Notes under the pieces: generated by a model
The model's database searches: none
Told to the model about the DNA's origin: nothing
Seen by the model: the letters and a program-made list of their open reading frames with translations, nothing else
Shown: piece after piece, positions 1-8,040 of the stretch
How the letters are laid out: the number at the start of each line of letters is the position of its first letter
How positions within the stretch are numbered: position 1 is the first letter of the stretch
Assembly (NCBI GenBank): GCA_900129675.1
Contig: FSRD01000001.1
Span: 4,143,501-4,207,500 of the forward strand
DNA from: Bradyrhizobium erythrophlei
GTDB taxonomy: Bacteria > Pseudomonadota > Alphaproteobacteria > Rhizobiales > Xanthobacteraceae
DNA length: 64,000 nt
Reading direction: 5' to 3'
Position numbers and translations under genes: made by a program

Positions 1-771
1 ACCATCGGCTGGCAGCCGAACTACCGGGCCGAGGCGCGTATCTACGCGACCTACATTCTGCAGCATTATCCCAAGGCCAAGATCGGCGTGCTCTACCAGA
101 ACGACGATTTCGGCAAAGACTACGTGCTGGGCTTGAAGGACGTGCTGCGCGACAAGTATGACAGCATGGTTGTCGCCAGCGTGCCCTATGAAATCAGCAT
201 GCCGACGGTGGATTCGCAGGTGGTCGCGATCAAGACCGCCAACCCCGACATCTTCGTCAATATAGGCACGCCGAAATTCGCGGCGCAGGCCATCAAGAAA
301 ATTGCCGAGCTCGGCTGGCACCCGATCCAGATCATGACCAACGTTTCCGCCTCGGTCGGCGCGGTGCTGAAGCCCGCGGGCCTCGACAATGCTACCGGCA
401 TCCTGAGCGCCGGCTATCAGATGGATGTCACCGATCCGCAATGGGACAGCTATCCCGGCATGCAGAAATACCGCGCGTTCATGGCCAAGTATTATCCGGA
501 AGCCGACAAGTCCGAGAGCGGACCGCTGACGGCTTTCAACACCTCGACCGCCCTGGTTGAGGTGCTGAAACGGTGCGGCGACAATCTGACGCGTGAGAAC
601 GTCATGAAGGTGGTGGCCAATCTCGATTTCGAGATCAACACCTACATCCCGGGCATCCGCATCAAGACCTCGCCAACCGATTTCTATCCGATCGAGCAGG
701 TCCAGATGATGAAATTCACCGGCGAGAAATGGCAGCTGTTCGGCCCGATCATCGACGGGCATGCGGAGTAG
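1..771 (+). CDS. ABC transporter substrate-binding protein, branched-chain amino-acid type (5' truncated)
   Basis: The window opens inside this gene in frame 1 (reading T-I-G-W-Q-P-N), so only the last 256 codons are present and the signal peptide is missing. The visible part has the second half of a Leu/Ile/Val-binding (Peripla_BP_6) fold: the KIGVLYQNDDFGKDY strand-turn, the ANPDIFVNIGTP segment, and a C-terminal domain closing with WQLFGPIIDGHAE. Family knowledge: periplasmic receptor feeding a LivHMGF importer; Bradyrhizobium-type genomes use such receptors for amino acids, aromatic acids and amides. No permease genes follow within the window, so partners must lie upstream. Ligand unknown. 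Confidence 0.9.
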   Translation, partial: TIGWQPNYRAEARIYATYILQHYPKAKIGVLYQNDDFGKDYVLGLKDVLRDKYDSMVVASVPYEISMPTVDSQVVAIKTANPDIFVNIGTPKFAAQAIKKIAELGWHPIQIMTNVSASVGAVLKPAGLDNATGILSAGYQMDVTDPQWDSYPGMQKYRAFMAKYYPEADKSESGPLTAFNTSTALVEVLKRCGDNLTRENVMKVVANLDFEINTYIPGIRIKTSPTDFYPIEQVQMMKFTGEKWQLFGPIIDGHAE

Positions 772-919
772 GGGCAGTGCTTCGGCTTCCCCTTTTGGGG
801 CAGGAGCGAAGCCGGCGCCCGGCCATGGGCAATCGGCATGGTGCAAACACCGGCCAGCGGGTAGCATCGCTTCCTGAACGCGCAGTACCGCCGGGGCTTG
901 CGCGATTGCGGAGTACGAT

Positions 920-2065
920 ATGCGTTTGCGCGACTGTCACAACTTTCATGATTTTCGACGGCTGGCGCAACGACGGCTTCCGCGTCCGATCTTCGACTAT
1001 ATCGACGGCGCAGCCGACGACGAGGTGACCTATCGCCGGAACACGGCAAGCTTCGAGCGCTGCGACCTGCTGCCCAGCGTCCTCCGCGGCGTGGAAACCG
1101 TCGACATGTCGGTGACCGTGCTGGGGCAGAAGCTGGCAATGCCGGTCTATTGCTCGCCCACCGCGCTGCAGCGCCTGTTCCATCACGACGGCGAACGCGC
1201 CGTCGCGGCGGCTGCGGCCAAGTACGGCACGATGTTCGGCGTATCCTCGCTCGGCACGGTCAGCATCGAGGAATTGCGCAAGGCGCACGACACGCCGCAG
1301 GTCTATCAATTCTATTATCACCGGGATCGCGGCCTCAACCGTGCGATGATGCAACGTGCCAGGGAGGCCGGGGTCGAGGTCATGATGCTGACCGTGGACA
1401 GCATCACGGGCGGAAATCGCGAGCGCGACCTGCGCACCGGGTTTTCCATCCCCTTCAGGCTGACGCCCGGCGGGATGCTGCAGTTCGCGATCAGGCCGAT
1501 GTGGGGCATCAACTACCTGACGCATGAGCGCTTCAAACTGCCGCAGCTGGACCAGCACGTCGACATGAGCGGTGGAGCGGTGTCGATCGGCAGATACTTT
1601 ACCGAGATGCTGGACCCGTCGATGAACTGGGACGACGTCGCCGAAATGGTCCGGCTATGGAATGGTCAGTTCTGTCTGAAGGGGATCATGACGGTGGCGG
1701 ATGCGAAACGCGCGGTTGAGATCGGTTGCACCGGCATCGTGCTGTCCAACCATGGCGGCCGGCAGCTCGACGGCTCGCGGGCAGCTTTCGATCAGCTGGC
1801 CGAGATCGTGGACGCGGTGGGGGACCGAATTGACGTGATCATGGACGGGGGAATCCAGCGCGGCACCCACGTCCTGAAGGCGCTGTCGCTTGGCGCCAAA
1901 GCCGTCGGCGTCGGACGTTTTTATCTTTATCCCCTCGCCGCGGCGGGGCAGGCCGGCGTCGAGCGGGCGCTTGGGCTGATGCGGGCGGAGATCGAGCGCG
2001 GAATGAAGCTGATGGGCTGCACGGCGATCGGCCAGCTCTCACGCGAAAATCTGCGGTTCAGGTAA
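920..2065 (+). CDS. FMN-dependent alpha-hydroxy-acid oxidase/dehydrogenase (L-lactate dehydrogenase-like)
   Basis: 381 aa, the usual length of the family. It begins with RLPRPIFDYIDGAADDE, the N-terminal signature of lactate/glycolate/mandelate oxidising flavoproteins. The catalytic-base motif SNHGGRQLDG is present with its His, followed by the FMN-phosphate region DGGIQRGTHVLKALSLGAKAVGVGR. The enzyme oxidises a 2-hydroxy acid to a 2-oxo acid and passes electrons to quinone or oxygen. The protein is cytoplasmic or membrane-associated; no signal peptide is seen. The start ATG at 920 follows a weak ribosome site. The gene stands alone, 148 bp after the receptor gene and before a convergent MerR gene, so neighbours do not identify the substrate. 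Confidence 0.9.
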   Translation: MRLRDCHNFHDFRRLAQRRLPRPIFDYIDGAADDEVTYRRNTASFERCDLLPSVLRGVETVDMSVTVLGQKLAMPVYCSPTALQRLFHHDGERAVAAAAAKYGTMFGVSSLGTVSIEELRKAHDTPQVYQFYYHRDRGLNRAMMQRAREAGVEVMMLTVDSITGGNRERDLRTGFSIPFRLTPGGMLQFAIRPMWGINYLTHERFKLPQLDQHVDMSGGAVSIGRYFTEMLDPSMNWDDVAEMVRLWNGQFCLKGIMTVADAKRAVEIGCTGIVLSNHGGRQLDGSRAAFDQLAEIVDAVGDRIDVIMDGGIQRGTHVLKALSLGAKAVGVGRFYLYPLAAAGQAGVERALGLMRAEIERGMKLMGCTAIGQLSRENLRFR

Positions 2066-2122
2066 TCGCCTCGCGGGTTTCGGTGGAGCGCCGGGCAGGA
2101 TTGTTGCCGCGAAGAGCATTGC

Positions 2123-2581
2123 TCATCCCGCTATCGTCATTCGTCTGCGATGGACCCGCGTCGCCGGGCGCGGCTTGTTGGTCCTGATCGGCGCCGGCGC
2201 CGAAGGCCTTGCGTCGCATTTCGCGCCGTTCTTCATGCGCGCCTTGAGCTCGTTGCTGGCGCAGACCAGCCGGGCGCGCAACTCCTGCGCCTGCACGATG
2301 TGACGGTCGAGCTCGTTCAGCTTCCGCGCGATATGCCCGATCAAATAGTCGCGGCGCAGGCCATGATCCCTGGTCTCCGCCAGCGCTCCCTTGATCTCGT
2401 CGAGCGTAAAGCCGAGCGATTGCGCCTGCAGGATCATCGTCAGCGCCTCAGCCGAGCTCTCGTCATATTCACGGTAGCCGGCCTTGGTCCTGCGCACCGG
2501 CCGCACCAGGCCTTCGTCCTCCAGGAAGCGGATTTTCGACGGCGCCACCCCGAACCGCCGCGCCAGTTCACCGATCTGCAT
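2123..2581 (-). CDS. MerR-family transcriptional regulator
   Basis: 152 aa. The N-terminus MQIGELARRFGVAPSKIRFLEDEGLV is the MerR winged-helix DNA-binding region, followed by the RRTKAGYREYDE wing and a coiled-coil dimerisation helix near residues 75-115. After that the tail is rich in Arg/Pro with two Cys (VCASNE and AKCDAR), which need not bind metal. It is divergent from the old-yellow-enzyme gene at 2671, and a MerR-like dyad lies in the 89-bp gap. Inference: it controls that flavoenzyme and itself, like MerR regulators that sense electrophiles or aldehydes. The effector is unknown. Confidence 0.88.
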   Translation of the reverse strand: MQIGELARRFGVAPSKIRFLEDEGLVRPVRRTKAGYREYDESSAEALTMILQAQSLGFTLDEIKGALAETRDHGLRRDYLIGHIARKLNELDRHIVQAQELRARLVCASNELKARMKNGAKCDARPSAPAPIRTNKPRPATRVHRRRMTIAG

Positions 2582-2605
2582 GGCTGTTGCCTCCTTCGAA
2601 TTAGC

Positions 2606-2637
2606 TTGACCTTCAAGTTAGGTTAAAGGTGTAGCGT
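2606..2637. promoter_or_regulatory. Putative MerR operator/promoter between the divergent genes
   Basis: The gap holds TTGACC at 2606 and the dyad ACCTT (2609-2613) / AAGGT (2626-2630), followed by TAGCGT at 2632. This gives a -35/-10 pair separated by about 20 bp, longer than the sigma-70 optimum, as is typical of promoters remodelled by MerR proteins. It points toward the plus-strand flavoenzyme gene. The dyad is seen directly; its use by the 2123-2581 regulator is inferred. Confidence 0.55.
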
Positions 2638-2670
2638 GCGCTCATCCGTCACCGAATTCAAGGTCAATCC

Positions 2671-3975
2671 ATGCACACACCCATCCCGCCGTCGTCGCTG
2701 TCCGCTCCCCTGACGCTGCGGAACGGCGCGGTCGTTCCCAATCGTATTGCGAAGGCGGCGATGGAAGAGAACATGGCGGATAGCGGCCAGATCCCGGGCG
2801 AAAGCCTGCGGCGGCTCTACGAAACCTGGGCCCAGGGTGGCGTTGGCCTGATCCTGTCAGGCAATGTGATGATCGATCCAACGGCGCTGACCGGACCCGG
2901 CGGCGTGGTGCTCGACGAGCGCCAGCCGATCGCGCCATTCAAGGCCTGGGCGCGGGCGGCGATGCGTGGTGGCAACCAGGCCTGGCTGCAGATCAACCAT
3001 CCTGGCCGGCAGGTCTTTGCTGCGATGGGACAACAGGCGGTGGCGCCGTCGGCCATCGGCGTCAACATGGGTGCTTATTCGCATCTGTTTCCGGTGCCGC
3101 GCGCGCTGGATGAAGCGGGCATTGCTGCGATTGTCGGGCGTTTCGTCACCACCGCCCGACTGGCCGAGGTTGCCGGCTTTTCCGGCGTGCAGATCCATGC
3201 GGCCCACGGCTATCTGATCAGCCAGTTTCTTTCGCCGCTGACCAACCGGCGCACCGATGCTTGGGGTGGCGAGTTGCGGAATCGCGCGCGGCTCCTGCTC
3301 GATGTGGTCAAGGCCGTGCGAGCCGTGGTCTCACCCGGCTTCTCGGTCGCGGTCAAGCTGAACTCGGCCGATTTCCAGAAAGGCGGCTTCGAGGCGTCGG
3401 ATGCCGTGCAGGTGGTTCGCTGGCTCAACGAGCTGCCGGTCGATCTCGTGGAATTGTCCGGCGGCAGTTATGAAAGCCCGGCCATGCAAGGGGCGCCGCA
3501 GGCCACGGAAGGCGCGCCGCAGGCCGGCAGCACCGCTGCGCGCGAAGCTTATTTTCTCGACTTTGCCCGCGACATCAGCGCGGTGGCGCGGATGCCGGTC
3601 ATGGTCACCGGCGGTATCCGCCGTCGCGCCGTCGCCGAGCACGCGCTGAAGCCAAGCGAGGGCAGGCCGGGCGTCGCCATGGTCGGCATCGCCAGCGCCA
3701 TGGCGTTCGAGCCGAAGCTGCCCGAACGATGGAAGCGCGGCGAAGCACTTGAGATCGAGATCCCGAGCGTCGGCTGGCGCAACAAGGCCTATGCAAGCCT
3801 TGCGAGGATGGCGCTGGTGAAGCTGCAATTGCGCCGCCTCGGCAAGGGCCAGCAGCCGAAACATGACGCCAGTCCACTGCTGGCATTGATCCGCCAGCAG
3901 GTCATCACCAAACGGCGCACCCGGCTTTACCGGGCCTGGGTGTCACAGGCACGGCTCGAATCGTCCAGCGCATGA
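2671..3975 (+). CDS. NADH:flavin oxidoreductase (old yellow enzyme family)
   Basis: 434 aa. The TIM-barrel FMN fold is supported by the PNRIAKAAMEENMAD start of the barrel, the QINHPGRQ motif, HAAHGYLISQFLSPLTNRRTD (substrate-binding His pair, loop) and MVTGGIRRR near the FMN phosphate. The family reduces C=C bonds of alpha,beta-unsaturated carbonyls with NAD(P)H. No C-terminal FeS or pyridine-nucleotide domain is present, so it is the short type, with a roughly 60-residue basic C-terminal extension. It is divergently paired with a MerR regulator, which fits an electrophile-induced detoxification enzyme. The physiological substrate is unknown. Confidence 0.9.
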   Translation: MHTPIPPSSLSAPLTLRNGAVVPNRIAKAAMEENMADSGQIPGESLRRLYETWAQGGVGLILSGNVMIDPTALTGPGGVVLDERQPIAPFKAWARAAMRGGNQAWLQINHPGRQVFAAMGQQAVAPSAIGVNMGAYSHLFPVPRALDEAGIAAIVGRFVTTARLAEVAGFSGVQIHAAHGYLISQFLSPLTNRRTDAWGGELRNRARLLLDVVKAVRAVVSPGFSVAVKLNSADFQKGGFEASDAVQVVRWLNELPVDLVELSGGSYESPAMQGAPQATEGAPQAGSTAAREAYFLDFARDISAVARMPVMVTGGIRRRAVAEHALKPSEGRPGVAMVGIASAMAFEPKLPERWKRGEALEIEIPSVGWRNKAYASLARMALVKLQLRRLGKGQQPKHDASPLLALIRQQVITKRRTRLYRAWVSQARLESSSA

Positions 3976-4045
3976 ATTTATGTGCAGCCGGGGACTGGTT
4001 TTTTGGCGCTGAGTGCTGGAAAACCGTCCGGAGGGGAATTTTATC

Positions 4046-4897
4046 ATGAAATCTGTCGTCATCACCGGCGCGTCCACCGGCATCGGCTGGGCTACCGCAA
4101 AACTGCTGCTGGACCGCGGATTTCGCGTTTTCGGCAGCGTGCGCAAGCAGGCCGACGCCGACCGCCTCAAGGGCGAGTTCGGCGCAAACTTCACGCCGCT
4201 GATTTTCGACGTCACCGATGAGGCCGCGGTGCTGGCGGCGGCGCGCGAGGTCCGCAACGCTCTCGACGGCGAAACGCTCTCGGGACTCGTCAACAATGCC
4301 GGCATCGCGGTTGCCGGCCCGGTGCTCGAACTCGCCGCTGACGAATTCCGCCGCCAGTTGGATGTCAACGTCATCGGGCCGATCATCGCGACGCAGGCTT
4401 TCGGGCCGCTGCTCGGCTCCGATCCGTCGCTGAAGGGACCGCGCGGGCGCATCGTGATGATCTCTTCGGTCGCCGGCAAAAATGGCAATCCGCTGACGTC
4501 GGCCTATTCGGCGTCGAAACATGCGATCGAGGGGCTGTCCGAAAGCCTGCGCCGCGAGCTGATGCTGTTCGGCATCGATGTCATCATCGTCGCTCCCGGT
4601 GCGGTGAAGACCCCGATCTGGAGCAAGGCCGAGGAAGTCGATATTTCCGCCTACCAGAACTCGCCCTATTTTCCGGCGCTGAAGGGGATGCGGAAATACA
4701 TGCTCAAGCTCGGAGAAACCGGATTGCCGGCGGAGAAGATCGCCGAGCGGATCGCCGGGGCGCTGAGGTCGGCCAATCCCAGGGTGCGCTACCAGATCAC
4801 GCCGGACCCGATGCGGTACCTGATGATGGCGATCCTGCCGAAACGGATGCTCGACAGGATCATCGCCAAGCGCCTCCGCCTGATGCCGCCGGCGTGA
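4046..4897 (+). CDS. SDR-family oxidoreductase
   Basis: 283 aa, starting at the ATG at 4046 behind a strong ribosome site (GGAGGGGA, 4030-4037). An in-frame earlier start lacks such a site. It has the classical short-chain dehydrogenase features: TGASTGIG for cofactor binding near residue 8, NNAG, a catalytic Ser in ISS, and YSASK. The C-terminal helix-rich tail (QITPDPMRYLMMAILPKRML) resembles SDRs acting on bulky hydrophobic substrates. It overlaps the next gene by 4 bp (GTGA), suggesting co-transcription with the LprI-like gene. Substrate unknown. Confidence 0.9.
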   Translation: MKSVVITGASTGIGWATAKLLLDRGFRVFGSVRKQADADRLKGEFGANFTPLIFDVTDEAAVLAAAREVRNALDGETLSGLVNNAGIAVAGPVLELAADEFRRQLDVNVIGPIIATQAFGPLLGSDPSLKGPRGRIVMISSVAGKNGNPLTSAYSASKHAIEGLSESLRRELMLFGIDVIIVAPGAVKTPIWSKAEEVDISAYQNSPYFPALKGMRKYMLKLGETGLPAEKIAERIAGALRSANPRVRYQITPDPMRYLMMAILPKRMLDRIIAKRLRLMPPA

Positions 4898-5271
4898 CCA
4901 TCATGCCGGGACGATTGATTGTCATTGCCTCGATTGTCGCGCTGGCGTCGGCGGCACATGCCGGCGACCAGGGCGATCCCGAAAAATCCTGCGTGGGTAA
5001 CACGTTCGAGATGGTCGAGTGTCTCAAGACGCGGACGGCGCAATGGGACAAGCGGATGACGGTCGCTTACCAGCAAGCCTTGAAGGATGCGGTGCCGCAG
5101 CAGCGCGATCAGCTGCGCGCGGCGCAGCGGCTATGGATCCAGTACCGCGACGCCAATTGCCTGTATTACGGCATGGGCGAGGGCACCATCGCCCGCATCG
5201 ATGCCGGCGAGTGCATGCGCAACATGACGCAAGCGCGTGCCAGGGAACTGGAAGATATCGGCCACCAATAA
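4894..5271 (+). CDS. Secreted LprI-type (DUF1311) small protein
   Basis: 125 aa from a GTG that overlaps the SDR stop codon; an ATG three codons on (4903) is an equally possible start. A signal peptide is evident (LIVIASIVALASAAHAGD, cleavage after AHA). The mature part shows the LprI N-terminal pattern: an early CVGN and EC pair, a long amphipathic helix with RAAQRLWIQYRDANC, and a later GECM. The family includes lysozyme inhibitors and other periplasmic proteins with two disulfides; lysozyme inhibition here is only inferred. Its coupling to an SDR gene has no obvious functional reading. Confidence 0.8.
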   Translation: MTIMPGRLIVIASIVALASAAHAGDQGDPEKSCVGNTFEMVECLKTRTAQWDKRMTVAYQQALKDAVPQQRDQLRAAQRLWIQYRDANCLYYGMGEGTIARIDAGECMRNMTQARARELEDIGHQ

Positions 5272-5339
5272 AAAGCCAAAGCTACGTGAAACACCGGTTT
5301 CGCAGGAATTTTGCGCATTCCTGCTCGACTGGAGTGATC

Positions 5340-5582
5340 ATGACAAGTGGCAGGAACAAGGCGGAATTGACCCAACTCGCGAACGAAGAGCTTCGCAACC
5401 AGCCGGGATGCGAAACCGCTGTCATCACCGATCTACACGCGTTGGCGAATGCGCGTGGAACTCGCAACTGGGAAATCCCGAATGTCATCCTCGGAGACAG
5501 TCTGATCAGTGATGTCGACCGGGCGGTCATCACCATTCACCACCAGCTTGGCCGCAAGTTCCATTTGCTCGGGGACGACTGA
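5340..5582 (+). CDS. Small hypothetical protein (80 aa)
   Basis: The ATG at 5340 follows CTGGAGTGATC, an acceptable ribosome site. The product is 80 aa, mixed charge, no signal peptide or membrane segment. It contains a helix (AELTQLANEELRNQ), a Cys at 24 and a C-terminal RAVITIHHQLGRKFHLLGDD. I do not recognise the family. It ends 8 bp before the stop of the convergent membrane-protein gene. Coding potential rests on the ribosome site and a plausible composition only. Confidence 0.5.
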   Translation: MTSGRNKAELTQLANEELRNQPGCETAVITDLHALANARGTRNWEIPNVILGDSLISDVDRAVITIHHQLGRKFHLLGDD

Positions 5583-5589
5583 CGCCGCG

Positions 5590-5907
5590 CTATCCAGCCC
5601 CGACAGCATGCGGCGTTCGCGCCGACGCCATGCTGATCATCCGCAGCGCGAGCACCGCCAGCAGCGGGATCAGGAACAGCGCATATGGCGGCATGTCAGG
5701 AATCCGCTTGCCGAACGAGATCATGAACTGAAACAGCAGATAATAACCGCCTGCAAGATGCAGCCTGCGCCAGGCCCTCGGGCCGATCGCCGCGGCGGTG
5801 CGATCGAAGGAGGTTTCGGTCATCGCGATGATGACGATGTTGCCGATGCCGCCGAAGATGCAGGAGGCAAGCGACATCGCGGCGGCAAAACCCGCGGGAT
5901 CCATCAC
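5590..5907 (-). CDS. Small membrane protein, possible remnant of a ferric-reductase-like/MsrQ-type protein
   Basis: 105 aa with three likely membrane segments: AAAMSLASCIFGGIGNIVII, LHLAGGYYLLFQFMI and YALFLIPLLAVLALRMI. The segment WRRLHLAGGYYLLFQF resembles the W-x-RLH-x-x-x-Y helix of ferric-reductase-like and MsrQ haem membrane proteins, but those have five or more helices, so this may be a fragment or a short relative. The start is ambiguous (GTG at 5907 or ATG at 5904). It lies just downstream of, and on the same strand as, the Crp-type gene. Confidence 0.5.
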   Translation of the reverse strand: MMDPAGFAAAMSLASCIFGGIGNIVIIAMTETSFDRTAAAIGPRAWRRLHLAGGYYLLFQFMISFGKRIPDMPPYALFLIPLLAVLALRMISMASARTPHAVGAG

Positions 5908-5967
5908 CGCGAAGCGACCTGTTCATTGAGGGCATTGCCAATCGACCCGGCGCGGCGGCGCGGTAAC

Positions 5968-6663
5968 CTAACCTGGAGAGGGTCCGATCAATTTTTGGTA
6001 GTGCGCCTTGACCGACGCGTAGCATTCGCAGGTGTTCGCCCTCAGACCTTCCGGATTCACGATCTGAATCTTGCCGCGGGCATATTGGATCAACCCCGCT
6101 TCCTGCAGCGCATGCGCGACTTCCGTCACGCTCGTCCTTCTGACCCCCAGCATCTCGGCGAGGTATTCCTGCGTGAAGGGGAGATTGTCGCTCGCCGACA
6201 AATCCCGTGCGCGAAGCAGCCAGCGGCACAGCCTTGCCTCGACCTGGTGGGTGGCGAAACACGCTGCCGACTGCTGCGCCTGGGCATACACGGTTTGCTC
6301 GTGTCGAATGAGCAGCGAAAACAATTTGGGGCTCTGCAAGGCTATGGATTTCAGCGCGTCGATATCGCAGACGGCGATTTCGCCGGCCAGTTGAACGATG
6401 CCGCGGCTCAGCGATATTTTTCCGTCGAGGGCCGCAGAAGCCCCTAAAACCCCATCCGCGCCGACCATCGCCGCTTCGATGATTTCTCCGGTTGAAAGGG
6501 TGACGACTAGCGACACGACGGCACCGGTCGGAAAGTAGACGTAACCGATTCGCTCGTCCGCCTCGAACAACAGGTGATGCTGTTCGAAATATGCGGGCTT
6601 CAAATGCGGTGCGAGAAGCTTCAGATCGGAAGCAGAAAGCAGGCTGAGCAAAAGGTTCTTCAT
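5968..6663 (-). CDS. Crp/Fnr-family transcriptional regulator
   Basis: 231 aa. The N-terminal cyclic-nucleotide-binding-type beta-roll has the pattern LLFEADERIGYVYFPTGAVVSLV and EIIEAAMVGADGVLG. A dimerisation helix (VYAQAQQSAACFATHQVEARLCRWLLRARD) leads to the winged helix FTQEYLAEMLGVRRTSVTEVAHALQEAGLI. No N-terminal cysteine cluster is present, so an FNR-type FeS sensor is unlikely; the beta-roll lacks the classic cAMP-binding Arg-Ser signature as far as can be seen. Such proteins are frequent in rhizobia and often respond to stress or surface growth. Target genes cannot be named. Confidence 0.88.
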   Translation of the reverse strand: MKNLLLSLLSASDLKLLAPHLKPAYFEQHHLLFEADERIGYVYFPTGAVVSLVVTLSTGEIIEAAMVGADGVLGASAALDGKISLSRGIVQLAGEIAVCDIDALKSIALQSPKLFSLLIRHEQTVYAQAQQSAACFATHQVEARLCRWLLRARDLSASDNLPFTQEYLAEMLGVRRTSVTEVAHALQEAGLIQYARGKIQIVNPEGLRANTCECYASVKAHYQKLIGPSPG

Positions 6664-6868
6664 AAAATGCGCTCCTGACGACAGGCGAGAGCGCGAAGAA
6701 CTCTCAGCTATCGGTGTCTTGGGCGCGATACCCGATAATTCCTGGACGGTACGTCAGGTGGCGGACATAGCAAGGGAATTATTTCCGCTTGTGTCAGGTA
6801 CCGGACAGACGGGTGAACAAACTATTTGGCGCACAGTTCTGCTGCGGCACGGCGTTTGGATTGGGTCA

Positions 6869-7033
6869 GTGAGGCATGCCTACTTCACTTCGATCGAGCG
6901 TCCGCGTTGTCGCCGGTGCCAAACCCGGATGATGCTCGCGCGTATCGCGCCCCTGCCTGACGGGTCGGAGGAGCGGACCTTCGAATGCGCGAAATGCGAG
7001 TTCATCGAGACCCGGGCGGCGCAGCTCCGCTGA
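6869..7033 (+). CDS. Small zinc-ribbon protein
   Basis: The conserved part is about 45 aa with RPRCRRCQTRMMLARI followed by ECAKCEF, two CxxC knuckles of a zinc ribbon. The GTG at 6869 gives a 54-aa product; the frame stays open upstream to 6719 but that part looks non-coding. The same architecture (RPRCPDCRTRMM and CPSCAH) occurs in the minus-strand gene at 7452-7742, so the two are divergent-sequence paralogues only 420 bp apart. Function unknown; small proteins of this type are common in Bradyrhizobium-like genomes. Confidence 0.6.
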   Translation: MRHAYFTSIERPRCRRCQTRMMLARIAPLPDGSEERTFECAKCEFIETRAAQLR

Positions 7034-7238
7034 AATCGAAAACTGTTGAACGGCTAACGACCAATGTCCGGCCGCCGCAGACCTCAGCCTGATCCAGATC
7101 ACGATACGCGTTGCAATGGCTTGTGCGCTGACCGCGATCGGCGCCTTCCTCGTGATCCTGTAGCCGGGACGGGTTGAGCAGGCGGCGTGGAGCGCGCGCA
7201 GCGTTAACTGGCTGCGTAGATGCCAGCCGCAGCGCAAT

Positions 7239-7433
7239 TCACATCTTCGGCGGTCTGCCTCGCTTCGCAAACAACAGCCCCTGCATGTCCACCGCATTCC
7301 TGAGAATGCCGGCACGTTTCATCGCTTCGGTCCGCTCGGGCCCGGGTGCTAGCGCGCGGGCCTGTTCGAGGGCTGCCAGCGCCTCGGTCTCCAGATCGAG
7401 TTTGGGCCGCGGGTTTTTGATCGGTCGGGCCAT
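7239..7433 (-). CDS. Small basic protein with C-terminal RGRPP motif
   Basis: 64 aa, MARPIKNPRPKLDLETEALAALEQARALAPGPE at the N-terminus (first 20: MARPIKNPRPKLDLETEALA). One helix (TEALAALEQARALA), a second helix around ERTEAMKRAGILRNAVDM, and a basic end KRGRPPKM that resembles an AT-hook core. It follows the zinc-ribbon gene 7452-7742 by 18 bp on the same strand, so the two may be co-transcribed. Function unknown. Confidence 0.6.
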   Translation of the reverse strand: MARPIKNPRPKLDLETEALAALEQARALAPGPERTEAMKRAGILRNAVDMQGLLFAKRGRPPKM

Positions 7434-7451
7434 CGCTTCAGTTCTTCGGTT

Positions 7452-7742
7452 TCAATGCGTCGATTTGGGCTGGATTGGTGGCCGGGCACTCTGGATTGAG
7501 CCCGGTGCGGGTGCCGGCTGTCCGGGCTCGGCGCCGCCCCAGCCGGCGGCGTCGGCCTCGAGCGGATCGATCGCCTCGATCCTGGTCTCGGTGTGAGCAC
7601 AGCTTGGGCATTGATAGCGGCGGTGTTCGAAACCTTCCGGTCCGGCCGTGACGGCAGCCGTCATCATCCGCGTGCGGCAGTCGGGACAGCGCGGACGGTG
7701 GATAGGCAGTAGTTCCGGATCGGGTTTCCTCATCCCGGCCAT
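7452..7742 (-). CDS. Small zinc-ribbon protein with proline-rich tail
   Basis: 96 aa. Residues 17-55 carry the ribbon: RPRCPDCRTRMMTAAV, then YQCPSCAHTETR, giving two CxxC pairs 24 residues apart. The C-terminal 40 residues are Pro/Gly/Ala-rich and probably disordered. The start is the ATG at 7742; an ATG at 7733 would work as well. It is paralogous to the ribbon at 6869-7033 and adjacent to the small basic gene downstream. A role in nucleic-acid or protein binding is only suggested by the fold. Confidence 0.65.
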   Translation of the reverse strand: MAGMRKPDPELLPIHRPRCPDCRTRMMTAAVTAGPEGFEHRRYQCPSCAHTETRIEAIDPLEADAAGWGGAEPGQPAPAPGSIQSARPPIQPKSTH

Positions 7743-8040
7743 GGCCCAAAACTAGCGCCGATCTGAAAAGCCTGTCTGTCCGGTCGCCGACAAAATCCTC
7801 GAAATTGGGACTGCCTGCAGGTGGTCGGATGAGGCCGGACGGCCCCGCCCAGGATGGTGTAGCGCGGTCCAGCCTCGCGCGAACCGCCAGAGCCTGGCTG
7901 CCACCGGCAAATTCATTGCCTGTTCATGACGGTTCCACTACATTTTTATGACGCGACGCAGCTTCCGGATGCGCCGTGCGTCTCCTGGTCGTCGCCAGCC
8001 AAGGCCTTAGCATCGCGCCGGGTAATGTTGCGTCCCGCCC

